Assembly (NCBI GenBank): GCA_046346845.1
Contig: JAXMHH010000002.1
Coordinates: 248,001-312,000, forward strand
DNA length: 64,000 nt
DNA from: DSSB01 sp046346845
GTDB lineage: Bacteria > UBA10199 > DSSB01
Direction of reading: 5' to 3'
Shown: one piece after another, positions 41,405 through 49,915 of the stretch
Layout: every line of letters starts with the position of its first letter
How positions within the stretch are numbered: the first letter of the stretch is position 1
Notes under the pieces: generated by a model
The model's input: only the letters and a program-made list of their open reading frames with translations
What the model was told of the DNA's origin: nothing
Databases searched by the model: none
Program-made: the position numbers and the translations under genes

Positions 41405-41722
41405 ATGAAAATGGTCCGCGCGATCCTCCGCGCCGAACAGGAAGAAAAGGTCATCCACGCCCTCGAGAAGCACGGCTTCGTCTCCTACACGCGCTGGGAA
41501 GTCATCGGCCGGGGCAAGCAGAAGGGAGTCCGGAAGGGCGGGGTCCACTACCTCGAGCTCTACAAGACCTGCCTGATGATCGTGGTGGAGGACGGCGAGG
41601 AAGCGAAATTGATCCAGGTGCTGCGCAAGGCCGCCTTCACCGGGAAGATCGGGGACGGCAAGATCTTCGTCACGCCCGTCGAGGCCGCCTACACCATCCG
41701 AACCGGCGCCGCGGGATTATAA
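41405..41722 (+). CDS. PII-family regulator, NifI2-like
   Basis: 105 aa. It begins MKMVRAILRAEQEEKVIHAL, has GRGKQKGVRKGGVHYLELYK (a shortened T-loop of the NifI2 type), then LMIVVEDGEE, TGKIGDGKIFVTPVEAAYTI and RTGAAGL, a complete PII C-terminus. NifI1/NifI2 pairs form mixed oligomers that switch nitrogenase activity in archaea and some anaerobic bacteria. No nif gene lies in the window, so the target is unknown. The ribosome-binding site AAGGAG is nine bases upstream. Confidence 0.88.
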   Translation: MKMVRAILRAEQEEKVIHALEKHGFVSYTRWEVIGRGKQKGVRKGGVHYLELYKTCLMIVVEDGEEAKLIQVLRKAAFTGKIGDGKIFVTPVEAAYTIRTGAAGL

Positions 41723-41804
41723 ACCCAGACCATCATTTTCATGGACTTCCCCGCGCCTTCCGCCTAAAAATTCCCTCGGGCACGGAACCAAGACGAGGGT
41801 GTTC

Positions 41805-42407
41805 ATGAAAAAATTATCCTTATTTCTTGCAATATTAGCGACCTTAATGGCGGCGCCGCGCGCCCGCTCCCAGGAGGTCCCCCAAGACACCGGCGGGGCC
41901 AATCCCTCCTACCCGGCCAGCATCGACCTCGACCAACAAGACGAAGACGGCTGGTTCATCGGCAGCGATCAGGGCGTCCTGTTCTTCGTGGGCACCGGTG
42001 GCAATTTCATGGGCCCGCAGTACTACGGCTCGGTGTTCGGCGGCTACAACGTCCGCGGCATCGTCCAACCCATGCTGCGCATCGCCCAGGCGATCGGCTC
42101 CACCGACGGCTTCATCAACGCCACCACCTTCTTCTTCATGATGGACGGCGGCTTCCGCATCACCCCGATCCGCACCAAGTTTCGCCCCTTCTTCATCGGG
42201 ACGGTCGGTTTCTATCACCTCGACTTCAACGACTTCGGCTTTCCGATGCAGGACGACACCAATTTCACCTTCACCGCGGGCGGAGGCCTGGAGTACAAGT
42301 TCGGCGCCAGCCGCCTGAACGTCTCTTCGGAATACCGCGGCTTTATCAACGACGGCATGGATCTGCGCGGCGTCCAGGTGACCCTGGGCTACGCCTTCCA
42401 ATTCTAA
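41805..42407 (+). CDS. Outer-membrane beta-barrel protein
   Basis: The start is ATG 41805, after GAGGG (a GTG six bases earlier is less likely). The 200-aa product has a Sec signal peptide (cleavage near residue 23, ARS) and then alternating hydrophobic strands with Gly/Phe/Tyr (VLFFVGTGGNFMGP, FRPFFIGTVGFYHLDF, FTFTAGGGLEYKFG) ending in GVQVTLGYAFQF. A C-terminal Phe preceded by alternating residues is the BAM recognition signal. It resembles OmpA/OmpW-type eight-strand barrels. Specific function is unknown. Confidence 0.88.
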   Translation: MKKLSLFLAILATLMAAPRARSQEVPQDTGGANPSYPASIDLDQQDEDGWFIGSDQGVLFFVGTGGNFMGPQYYGSVFGGYNVRGIVQPMLRIAQAIGSTDGFINATTFFFMMDGGFRITPIRTKFRPFFIGTVGFYHLDFNDFGFPMQDDTNFTFTAGGGLEYKFGASRLNVSSEYRGFINDGMDLRGVQVTLGYAFQF

Positions 42408-42419
42408 TCCGGAACCATC

Positions 42420-43223
42420 ATGGGCCAGGAGCTGCGCGGCCATCGCATCCTGATCACCGGCGCCTCCATGGGGATCGGGGCGCAATTGGCGAGGGAGTTC
42501 GCCAAGCGGGGAGCGGAGCTCCTCTTGGTCGCGCGGAGCGAGGACAAGCTGCAAGGCCTTCGGCGATCGCTGCTGGAAGCGGGCGCTTCCTGCGAGGTCC
42601 TTCCCGCCGACCTCTCCAAGCCCCCCTCGGTGCAGGCCCTGATCGCCTCCGTCCTCGCCCTCGGCCGACTCGACGGCCTCGTCCACAACGCCGGCGTCGG
42701 CCTGTACGGCGACTTCGAGACCCAGGACGAGGCGGACATCCGCGAGCTCTTCGAGGTCAATTTCTTCAGCGTCCTCGCCCTCAGCCGCGGCCTCCTGCCG
42801 CTCCTGAAGCAATCCTCCCACCCCAGGCTGATGCTGGTCTCCTCGGTGGTCAGTTGGCGGGCGATCGCGCGCCTGGCGGCCTACTCCGCCTCGAAGTCCG
42901 CCCTCAACGGATTCGCGGAGGCCCTCCGCGTCGAGCTGGCCCCCTTCGGCATCCCCGTCGTGAACACCTATCCCGGCCGCACCCGCACGGAGTTCACGGC
43001 CAATGCCAAGAGCACCGGTTGGCGGCCCTTCTCCACCGAGCGCCAGGGCATGGCCGCGGAGCAGGTCGCGCGCCGGCTCGTCGCGGCCTACCGGAAGGGA
43101 AAGCGGGACGAGTTTGTCTCACTCTCCAACCGCCTCTTGATTTGGGGTAACTTCCTGTTCCCCAGGATGATCGATTGGGGCTTGAAGAAATATTTTAGGG
43201 GAAAGGACGGGGCTAAATCTTAA
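42420..43223 (+). CDS. Short-chain dehydrogenase/reductase
   Basis: 267 aa. NAD(P)-binding TGASMGIG near the N-terminus, ADLS after beta-3, the HNAGVGLYG motif, and catalytic Ser in LMLVSSVVS with YSASK (Tyr and Lys). Arg in VARSED suggests NADPH preference. The substrate pocket region after NTYPGRTRTEF gives no specific hint. It starts 12 bases after the outer-membrane protein gene, so the two are probably cotranscribed; its 3' end overlaps the convergent htrA gene by 11 bases. Confidence 0.93.
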   Translation: MGQELRGHRILITGASMGIGAQLAREFAKRGAELLLVARSEDKLQGLRRSLLEAGASCEVLPADLSKPPSVQALIASVLALGRLDGLVHNAGVGLYGDFETQDEADIRELFEVNFFSVLALSRGLLPLLKQSSHPRLMLVSSVVSWRAIARLAAYSASKSALNGFAEALRVELAPFGIPVVNTYPGRTRTEFTANAKSTGWRPFSTERQGMAAEQVARRLVAAYRKGKRDEFVSLSNRLLIWGNFLFPRMIDWGLKKYFRGKDGAKS

Positions 43224-44703
43224 AGGCGAAGAAGCTGGTCATCGGCCCGCGCTTCACCATCATGCGCACCGTTTGGCCCGACTTGAGTCCTTGGCTCAGC
43301 TTGACGAAATCCTGGCTGCCCGTCACCGGCCGGTCGTTCAATTGCAAAATCACATCGCCCGGCTGGATGCCGACATAGGCCGCGGAGGAGTTTTGGTCGA
43401 TGTCGGTCACCGTCACGCCTTGCCCCGGATTGAGCCCGTTGCGCTGGCTCTCGACGGGATTCACGTCCCGAATCGCCAGGCCCAGCTTGCTATCGACGCC
43501 GGCCCCGATCACGCTGGCCGCGAGTTTCCCGCTGGCCTGGGATTGCGAGCCGATCTTGACCTGGAAGCTCTTCTTTTCCCCGCGGCGCAGGACCTCCATG
43601 CTCACCTCGTTGCCGATCGGCACGTTCGCCACCTGGATGGGCAGGTCGTTGGCCTTTTGAATGGGGTGGCCGTTCAGGCTGGTGATGAAATCGCCCGCTT
43701 GGATGCCGGCGCGCTGCGCAGGAGAGTCCTCGAAGACCTGGCCCACCAAGGCACCCTCCGGCTTATCCAGGCCCAGGGCCTTCATCATTTCGGGAGTTAC
43801 CTCCATGAGGCCGATTCCGATATAGCCCCGTTCCACCGGCTTCCCCTGGATCAGTTGGGGGATGACCTGCTTCGCCATATTGATGGGAATCGCGAAACCC
43901 AGACCCTGGCCCGTGGCCACCACCGCCGTGTTGATCCCCACCACCTCCCCGCGCAGGTTGAAGAGGGGCCCGCCCGAGTTGCCCGGGTTGATGGAGGCGT
44001 CGGTCTGGATGAAATCGTCATAAGGCCCCGCGCCGATGACGCGGCCCTTGGCGCTGACAATCCCCGCCGTGACGGTTTGGGTGAGGCCGAAGGGATTGCC
44101 GATGGCGATCACCCAATCGCCGATCTCGAGCTGATCCGAATTGCCCAAATTGACCGTAGGGAGGCTCTCGTGGGCGTTGATCTTGATGACGGCAATGTCC
44201 GTCTTGCCGTCGGAACCGACGATCACGGCGTCGAAGGTGCGCCCGTCGGATAGCCGCACTTGGATCTCATCCGCCCCGCTCACCACGTGGTTGTTCGTGA
44301 GGATGTAACCCTCTTTGTTGAGGATGAACCCCGAGCCGAGGCTGTTCTGCCGGCGAAGCGAGGGGTTGGCCTGGAGATAGCGGTCGTAGAAATCCTCATA
44401 GAAGGGATTGGGGATGCGGCGGAGACGCAGGGTCTTGGAGGTGCTGATATTGACCACCGCCGCCTGGACCTGCTTGGTCAAATCGGCGAAGGAGGCCGGG
44501 GTTCGGGTGCCGGGCAGGAAAGAGGCCAGGGGCGGATTGGAGTTTTCGCTTTGGGCGGTGCTGGGCTGGAGCCAGTCCAGCTTGACCGCGATGCCCAGCC
44601 CGATTCCCACCGAAAGGACCGCGGTAAGCAATAATGTGCCTACGGAAAATCTTTTCCTCATGGGATGGTCTAACGAAGTTGATGGTCGCTTGGTTTCCTT
44701 CAA
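43213..44703 (-). CDS. htrA: HtrA/DegP-like periplasmic serine protease with two PDZ domains
   Basis: Degrades or refolds misfolded envelope proteins. Trypsin-like domain with the triad His in LTNNHVVSG, Asp in GKTDIAVIKI and Ser in NPGNSGGPLF; two PDZ domains follow (GYIGIGLMEVTPEMMKALGL and LGLAIRDVNPVE). A single N-terminal hydrophobic segment (LLLTAVLSVGIGLGIAV) is a signal or anchor. The start used is TTG 44703, with GGAGG ten bases upstream and a four-base TTGA overlap with the DUF1844 gene. ATG 44661, just before the signal segment, is the alternative but has no ribosome-binding site. The 3' end overlaps the convergent SDR gene. Confidence 0.94.
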   Translation of the reverse strand: MKETKRPSTSLDHPMRKRFSVGTLLLTAVLSVGIGLGIAVKLDWLQPSTAQSENSNPPLASFLPGTRTPASFADLTKQVQAAVVNISTSKTLRLRRIPNPFYEDFYDRYLQANPSLRRQNSLGSGFILNKEGYILTNNHVVSGADEIQVRLSDGRTFDAVIVGSDGKTDIAVIKINAHESLPTVNLGNSDQLEIGDWVIAIGNPFGLTQTVTAGIVSAKGRVIGAGPYDDFIQTDASINPGNSGGPLFNLRGEVVGINTAVVATGQGLGFAIPINMAKQVIPQLIQGKPVERGYIGIGLMEVTPEMMKALGLDKPEGALVGQVFEDSPAQRAGIQAGDFITSLNGHPIQKANDLPIQVANVPIGNEVSMEVLRRGEKKSFQVKIGSQSQASGKLAASVIGAGVDSKLGLAIRDVNPVESQRNGLNPGQGVTVTDIDQNSSAAYVGIQPGDVILQLNDRPVTGSQDFVKLSQGLKSGQTVRMMVKRGPMTSFFAFKI

Positions 44704-45119
44704 GATGGCTTGGCCTCCACATAACGCAGGCGCAGGTCGTAGAGAATGGCCTCGAGCAGTTTCGCCTCTTCGGTCTCGAGGTTGCCCTTCGTCTTCGCCT
44801 CTAACATGCCCAGCAAATCGATGCTGTACTTCGCCTGGCTCAAATTTTTCTCAAGTTTTCCGGTCATGGGGTGCGGGACCAAGCCCAGGGCGCTGTGGGC
44901 CCCCGCCGCGATCGAAAGTACCAGGGAACTGAAATCCGCCGGCAACTCCGCTCTTGAGGGTCGGGCCTCTTCGGCAGCCTGCGATGGGGCGGCCTCGGGA
45001 GTCGTCCCGGAATCTGGGCCTTCCGAAGCAGCACCCTCTACCGGCGTGCCGTCGGCCTGAAAGCGCCGCCGGTCTTGAATCTTAAATCCTTGATTTTCCA
45101 ATTCTTCCCTGTCGCTCAT
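44700..45119 (-). CDS. DUF1844 domain protein
   Basis: 139 aa, no signal peptide. The N-terminal 55 residues are charged and Glu/Ala/Pro-rich (low complexity). The C-terminal 75 residues match the DUF1844 pattern: FSSLVLSIAAGAHSALGLVP, AKYSIDLLGMLEAKTKGNL, TEEAKLLEAILYDLRLRYVE. The family is small, mostly deltaproteobacterial and functionally unknown; the helices look able to contact a membrane or partner. It is coupled to htrA by a TTGA overlap, suggesting a link with envelope quality control. Confidence 0.88.
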   Translation of the reverse strand: MSDREELENQGFKIQDRRRFQADGTPVEGAASEGPDSGTTPEAAPSQAAEEARPSRAELPADFSSLVLSIAAGAHSALGLVPHPMTGKLEKNLSQAKYSIDLLGMLEAKTKGNLETEEAKLLEAILYDLRLRYVEAKPS

Positions 45120-45348
45120 GGCTTAGCAGTCCCTTGACAAAAACCGATGGTCGCGCCCTCCGCCCTAGGCGGATTTTCGGGCGGTCTTTGGATGCCGGAT
45201 TGACTCCGGCCGGAATAAGCTGCTGTCAACAGCCAGTTAGACTCCTAGCCCTACTAATAAGTTTGCCTCCCCGGAGTGTCAAGGTCCCCGCCGCCCCCCG
45301 CCGAGACTCCCAAGCCCCTGAAAATACGATAAAAGTCCCAGCTCTTCC

Positions 45349-45378
45349 TTGACTTCGTGGAATCCTTGTTTCTAAGAT
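45349..45378 (+). promoter_or_regulatory. Candidate sigma-70 promoter of bamD, nearly leaderless
   Basis: TTGACT at 45349-45354, 18 bases, TAAGAT at 45373-45378. Transcription would start near 45385, two bases before the bamD ATG, which has no clear Shine-Dalgarno sequence. Confidence 0.5.
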
Positions 45379-45386
45379 CCGCGCCT

Positions 45387-46163
45387 ATGCGAAAATGGCC
45401 CCTTTTGCTGATGATTTCGTGGTTGCTCCTCGCCGGCGCCGCCTGCAATAAAAAATCCTTTAAGTTCACCGGAGATGAGACCGACGAGCAGGCCATCGAG
45501 AAATGCATGAAGCTCAGCGAAAAGAAAAAATACCAGCAGGCGGTGGAGTGCCTTGAGATCTTCAAGAGCCGCTTTCCCGAAAGCACCTACGCCCTCGAGG
45601 CCGAGCTGAACATCGCCGACGCCTATTTCCGCAAGAAAGACTGGGTCTTGGCGGCCGAGACCTACAACCTCTACACGCGACTGCACCCGACCAGCGAAAA
45701 GCTCGACTACGCCTATTACCGCGCCGGCCTGGCCTACGAGAAGCAACTACCCAAGTCCATCGACCGCGACCTCTCTTCGATGAACGGCGCGGAGGAAAAC
45801 TTCGCGATGGTCTACCGGCGCTTCCCCACTAGCCCCTACGCCGAGATGGCCAAGGCCAAGTACGACGAGATCCGCGGCCGCGGCGCCAAGAAAGACATGT
45901 ACGTCGGCAAGTTTTATTTCAAGTCGGGGCAATACCGGGCGGCGATCCCCCGCTTCCTCGAGGTGCTGCAGGAATTTCCGGGCCTGGGCTATGATGAGGA
46001 GGCCCTGGAGCGCACCGCCATCGCCTTCCACCGCTTGGGCGACACGGCGAAGGCCCAAGGCGCCGCCCAACTGATGCAGGAGAAGTTTCCCAACAGCAAA
46101 CGCACCCAAAAGGTCCTGAAAAAGGTCGGGGTGGCGAGCGCCCCCGCACCGAGCGCCAATTAG
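45387..46163 (+). CDS. bamD: BamD-like outer-membrane assembly lipoprotein
   Basis: 258 aa. The start at ATG 45387 gives a lipoprotein signal peptide (lipobox GAAC). TPR-type helix pairs follow (AIEKCMKLSEKKKYQQAVEC, LEIFKSRFPESTYALEAELN, YKNLYTR-like pairs), with BamD landmarks such as YAYYRAGLAYEK, the insertion EENFAMVYRRFPTSPYAEMA and a late GQYRAAIPRFLEVLQEFPG. BamD is the essential lipoprotein partner of BamA in folding outer-membrane proteins. The assignment rests on architecture; other outer-membrane TPR lipoproteins (YfiO-like) are the same family. Confidence 0.88.
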   Translation: MRKWPLLLMISWLLLAGAACNKKSFKFTGDETDEQAIEKCMKLSEKKKYQQAVECLEIFKSRFPESTYALEAELNIADAYFRKKDWVLAAETYNLYTRLHPTSEKLDYAYYRAGLAYEKQLPKSIDRDLSSMNGAEENFAMVYRRFPTSPYAEMAKAKYDEIRGRGAKKDMYVGKFYFKSGQYRAAIPRFLEVLQEFPGLGYDEEALERTAIAFHRLGDTAKAQGAAQLMQEKFPNSKRTQKVLKKVGVASAPAPSAN

Positions 46164-46181
46164 ATTTACTTGGAGGTTTCC

Positions 46182-46886
46182 ATGGATGAGATCCGGGCCC
46201 TGTTTTCCGAGGGCAAGAAGGCCTTCCAACAGCATCAATACGAGCACGCGCAGAAGATCTTCCTGAAGCTCATCAAGAAGAAACCCTATTTCGCGGACGT
46301 CTACAACATGCTCGGGGTGATTTCGCACAACTCCGGGCAGTTCACCGACGCGACCTCCTTTTTCGAGAAGGCGCTCAAGATCAACCCCAGATACACCGAG
46401 GCGCTGCTCAATCTCGCCGTGCTCTACAACGACCTGGGTCAATACCAGAAGGCCCGCGCCCTCTACGCCAAGGTCCAAGAGAAGAGCCGCGAGCACAAGG
46501 GCAGCAAGATGGATCCCTTCATCCGCGCCAAGCTGGCCAACCGGCACGCGGAGGTCGGGGACATCTACGAAGGGATCGGCTTCTACAAGGAAGCCATTGA
46601 AGAGTACCAAAAGGCCCTGAAGCTGGGGCCGACCTTTTTGGACATCCGCTGCAAGCTGGCGGTCTGCCTGCGCGAGATGGGCAAATACAAGGATTCCATC
46701 GAGGAATTCAAAAAAGTCCTCAAGGCCAACCCGAAATACTACTACGCGGGAGTGCAGCTGGGGGTCACCCTCTACGCCGCGGGCAAGGTGAAGGAAGCCA
46801 TCGCGCAGTGGAAGAAGACGCTCAAGGCCGAGCCCCACCATGAAGGGGCGAAGATGTACCTGCGGCTCGCCGAGGGCGCCGCTTAG
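46182..46886 (+). CDS. Cytoplasmic TPR-repeat protein
   Basis: The start is ATG 46182, after GGAGG. The 234-aa protein is almost entirely tetratricopeptide repeats with good consensus: ADVYNMLGVISHNSGQFTDA, TEALLNLAVLYNDLGQYQKA, AEVGDIYEGIGFYKEAIEEY, LDIRCKLAVCLREMGKYKDS, YYAGVQLGVTLYAAGKVKEA. No signal peptide or enzyme domain. It follows bamD by 18 bases, so the two are cotranscribed; a scaffold role is likely. Its stop overlaps that of the convergent 72-codon gene. Confidence 0.93.
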   Translation: MDEIRALFSEGKKAFQQHQYEHAQKIFLKLIKKKPYFADVYNMLGVISHNSGQFTDATSFFEKALKINPRYTEALLNLAVLYNDLGQYQKARALYAKVQEKSREHKGSKMDPFIRAKLANRHAEVGDIYEGIGFYKEAIEEYQKALKLGPTFLDIRCKLAVCLREMGKYKDSIEEFKKVLKANPKYYYAGVQLGVTLYAAGKVKEAIAQWKKTLKAEPHHEGAKMYLRLAEGAA

Positions 46887-47101
46887 CCGGGACCGGCTTC
46901 CGCTTCCAAGAAAGCCAAATACCGCCGCCGCAATTCCACAAACCGGGGATGATGGTAATCGAGCTTTGCGCCGCGCGGCAGGCCCTCGACCGCGACGGCG
47001 ATAAACTCGTCCTTGGGATCGATCTCGTCGTTGAGGTTGGTGTCGATGACGAGGATCTCGTCTTGAAATTGATTGAAGCCTTTGACGTCGAGCGTGGGCA
47101 T
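46883..47101 (-). CDS. Small conserved-looking protein, 72 aa
   Basis: ATG 47101 with AAGGGGA upstream. MPTLDVKGFNQFQDEILVID continues with an acidic segment (NLNDEIDPKDEF), a short strand pair IAVAVEGLPRGAKLDYHHPR and a C-terminal helix VELRRRYLAFLEAEAG. No known motif. It starts 25 bases downstream of alaS and on the same strand, so it is probably the last gene of that unit. It is judged real from the ribosome-binding site and balanced composition. Confidence 0.6.
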   Translation of the reverse strand: MPTLDVKGFNQFQDEILVIDTNLNDEIDPKDEFIAVAVEGLPRGAKLDYHHPRFVELRRRYLAFLEAEAGPG

Positions 47102-47126
47102 GGGCGCGTCCCCTTCCGAAACGCGG

Positions 47127-49766
47127 CTATCCTACTAATTCGTAGACCTTTTGCAGGGCCCCGTCGAGTCCCTCGAGCTTAGGGCCGCCCGCCTGCGCCA
47201 TCTCGGCCTTGCCGCCGCCGGAGCCGCCCACCATCGCGGCCAGCTCCTTGGCGAGCTTGCCGGCGTCAAAGCGGGAGGTGAGGTCCTTGGAGACCCGGAC
47301 GATCAAGGTGGCCTTGCCGTCGGCCGCGGAACCGATGACCGAGACGCCGCTCCCGAGCTTGTCCTTCACCTGGTCGGAAAAATCGCGCAGCGACTTCAAG
47401 TCGTCGATGTCCCGGCGCAGGGCCAAGACCTTGACCCCGCCAATCTCCCGCACCTGCTGGAGGATGTCTCCCCCGCCGGAGCCGCCGCCGCTCGCCAGCT
47501 TGGCCTTCAATTGGCTGAGCTCACGCTCGTATTTTTTCACCAGCTCGGATTGCCTTTCGATGCGGTCGGGAATCTCGTCCGGAGCGGCCTTGAGCCGGCG
47601 GGCCAGGGCGTTCCATTTTTCCTCGAGGTCGCGCAGGTACTGGAGGGCGCCCGCCCCCGTGACGGCCTCGATGCGCCGCACCCCGGCGGCCACCGAGGAC
47701 TCGGCGAGGATCTTGAACAAGCCGATCTCGCCGGTGCGGTCGACGTGGGTGCCCCCGCACAGCTCGGTGGAAAAATGCTCGATCTTCAAAACCCGGACCC
47801 GGTCGCCGTACTTTTCGCCGAACAGGGCCATAGCCCCCTCGCCCATCGCCTCGTCGTAGGCCATCTCTTTCTTCTGTACCTCGATGTCCTCCCGGATCTT
47901 CTCGTTGACCAGGTCTTCGACGGCGAGGATCTCCTCGCGAGTCATGGGCTGGAAATGGCTGAAGTCGAAGCGCAGCCGGTCGGGCGCAACCAGCGAGCCG
48001 GCCTGCTTGACGTGCTCGCCCAGGACCTTGCGGAGGGCGGCGTGCAGCAGGTGGGTGGCGGTGTGGTTGAGTCGCGTCGGTGCCCGGGTGAGGGGATTGA
48101 CCTTCAGGTGGACCTCGTCGCCGACCTTGAGGGAGCCCTGCAGCACCTTGGTGAAATGGGCGATCAGGTCCCCGGCCGGCCGCTGCGTGTCCTTCACCTC
48201 GCCCAGGGCCTGCGGGGCGATGATCTGGCCTTGGTCGCCGACTTGCCCGCCGGACTCGGCATAGAAGGGGCTGTACTCGCAAAAGACCTCGACCTCGTCG
48301 CCGGTCTGGGCAGCGTCGACCTGCCGGCCGTCCTTCACGAGGGCGGTGATCTTCGAGATGCAGTCGAGGGTCTGGTATCCCAAGAAATGGGTCGCGAGCC
48401 CCTCGGCGACCAACTCTTGGTGGACCTCGGCGGTCTTGGCCTCGCCGGAGCCCTTCCAGGCGGCCCGGGCCTTGTCGCGCTGGGCCTCCATGAGGCGCTC
48501 GAACTCGGCATGGTCGACGGTCAATTCGGATTCGATGGCAATCGTCTCGGTCAGGTCCAGGGGAAAACCGTAGGTGTCGTAGAGCTTGAAGGCGACCGCA
48601 CCCGACAGGATTTTCTTTCCGGCGCGCCGGGTCGCGGCGATCTCGGCCTCGATGATCTCGAGCCCCTTCTCGAGGGTCTCGAGGAAGCGCAGCTCCTCGG
48701 CCCGGATCACCTCCTCGATGAATTTTTGGTTGGCCGCGATCTCCGGATAGATGCCGCCCATCTCCTGCACCAGGACCGGCACGATCTTGTAGAAAAAGGG
48801 CTCGTGCAGCCCCAGCATCCGGCCGTGGCGGATGGCGCGACGCATGATGCGGCGCAGGACATAACCGCGGCCCTCGTTGGAAGGCATGACCCCGTCGCCG
48901 ATCAGGAAGCTGCTGGCGCGGATATGATCCGCCACGACGCGCATCGAGATGTCGGTATTCTCGTCGGCCCCGTATTTTTTCCCGGAGAGCTCGGCGATCT
49001 TCGCCAACAGCGGCGTAAAGAGATCGCTGTCGTAATTGCTGTAGACCCCCTGCACCACGCAGGAGAGCCGCTCCAAGCCCATGCCGGTGTCAACGCTGGG
49101 TTTGGGCAGGGGCGTGAGCTTGCCGTCGGCGCCCCGGTCGAACTGCATGAAGACCAGGTTCCAGATCTCCATGATGCGGCCCGACTCGGAGCCGGCCAGG
49201 AAATCCGCGCGGCTCTTACCGACCGCTCCGTCGAAGTCGTAGTGAATCTCGGTGCAGGGGCCGCAGGGCCCGGTCTCGCCCATGCTCCAGAAATTGTCGG
49301 CCTCGTCGAGCCGCAGGATGCGGTCGGCAGGCACCTCGCTGAGCTCCTGCCAGAGCTTTTCCGCCTCGTCGTCCTCGCGGAACACCGTCACCCAAAGCCG
49401 GTTTTTGTCGAGCTTCAAAACTCCGGTCAGGTATTCCCAGGCGAAGGCGATGGCGTCGCGCTTGAAGTAGTCCCCGAAGCTGAAATTGCCGAGCATCTCG
49501 AAGAAGGTGTGGTGACGGTGGGTGCGACCGACGTTCTCGAGGTCGTTGTGCTTGCCGGAGACACGCATGCACTTCTGCGAGGTGGTGGCCCGCTGGGTGC
49601 CGAGGTTCTCCTGGCCCAGGAAGACGTTCTTGAAGGGAACCATCCCCGCATTGGTGAAGAAGAGGGTCGGATCGCGGTCGGGGATGAGCGAGGCGCTCTT
49701 GAGGCGCTTGTGGGCCTTCGATTCGAAAAACTTCAGGAAGGATTCGCGGATTTCAGCGGATTTCAT
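47127..49766 (-). CDS. alaS: Alanine--tRNA ligase
   Basis: 879 aa, normal length. Order: class II catalytic core (MKSAEIRESFLKFFESKAHK, motif 2 region HHTFFEMLGNFSFGDYFKRD, motif 3 TGMGLERLSCVVQG), tRNA-recognition domain, editing domain with zinc-binding HTATHLLHAAL and CGGTHVDRTGEIG, and the C-terminal oligomerisation domain with the Gly-rich GGSGGGKAEMAQAGG. Charges tRNA-Ala and clears mischarged Ser/Gly. No ribosome-binding site precedes the ATG. An inverted repeat (ACCTGG with CCAGGT, 49785-49798) lies about 20 bases upstream. Confidence 0.98.
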   Translation of the reverse strand: MKSAEIRESFLKFFESKAHKRLKSASLIPDRDPTLFFTNAGMVPFKNVFLGQENLGTQRATTSQKCMRVSGKHNDLENVGRTHRHHTFFEMLGNFSFGDYFKRDAIAFAWEYLTGVLKLDKNRLWVTVFREDDEAEKLWQELSEVPADRILRLDEADNFWSMGETGPCGPCTEIHYDFDGAVGKSRADFLAGSESGRIMEIWNLVFMQFDRGADGKLTPLPKPSVDTGMGLERLSCVVQGVYSNYDSDLFTPLLAKIAELSGKKYGADENTDISMRVVADHIRASSFLIGDGVMPSNEGRGYVLRRIMRRAIRHGRMLGLHEPFFYKIVPVLVQEMGGIYPEIAANQKFIEEVIRAEELRFLETLEKGLEIIEAEIAATRRAGKKILSGAVAFKLYDTYGFPLDLTETIAIESELTVDHAEFERLMEAQRDKARAAWKGSGEAKTAEVHQELVAEGLATHFLGYQTLDCISKITALVKDGRQVDAAQTGDEVEVFCEYSPFYAESGGQVGDQGQIIAPQALGEVKDTQRPAGDLIAHFTKVLQGSLKVGDEVHLKVNPLTRAPTRLNHTATHLLHAALRKVLGEHVKQAGSLVAPDRLRFDFSHFQPMTREEILAVEDLVNEKIREDIEVQKKEMAYDEAMGEGAMALFGEKYGDRVRVLKIEHFSTELCGGTHVDRTGEIGLFKILAESSVAAGVRRIEAVTGAGALQYLRDLEEKWNALARRLKAAPDEIPDRIERQSELVKKYERELSQLKAKLASGGGSGGGDILQQVREIGGVKVLALRRDIDDLKSLRDFSDQVKDKLGSGVSVIGSAADGKATLIVRVSKDLTSRFDAGKLAKELAAMVGGSGGGKAEMAQAGGPKLEGLDGALQKVYELVG

Positions 49767-49784
49767 AACGTTTCAGCCTAACAT

Positions 49785-49798
49785 ACCTGGGTCCAGGT
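49785..49798. promoter_or_regulatory. Short inverted repeat upstream of alaS
   Basis: Six-base arms ACCTGG and CCAGGT with two bases between, about 20 bases before the alaS start. In E. coli AlaRS binds a palindrome at its own promoter; a similar role here is only a possibility. Confidence 0.3.
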
Positions 49799-49853
49799 GC
49801 AAAATCTATCCCCGGAGGGCTAACAAGCCCCCCGGGAAAAGCCAAATTCAAAG

Positions 49854-49891
49854 AAAAAAGCCGATGCCCTGCCATTGGCGGGACATCGGCT
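49854..49891 (-). terminator. Rho-independent terminator of recA
   Basis: On the minus strand a long stem (AGCCGATGTCCCGCC with GGCAGGGCATCGGCT, one mismatch) with a short loop and a T run. It begins 25 bases after the recA stop. A second, weaker inverted repeat follows at 49811-49836. Confidence 0.85.
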
Positions 49892-49915
49892 TGGGTAAAA
49901 CCTTCCGGGCGGCGC

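Noticed and set aside
47151..49781. An 876-codon open frame antisense to alaS
   Set aside because: It is a GC-rich shadow: the opposite strand encodes an unmistakable alanyl-tRNA synthetase, and the antisense product is Leu/Gly/Asp/Val-rich without any motif.
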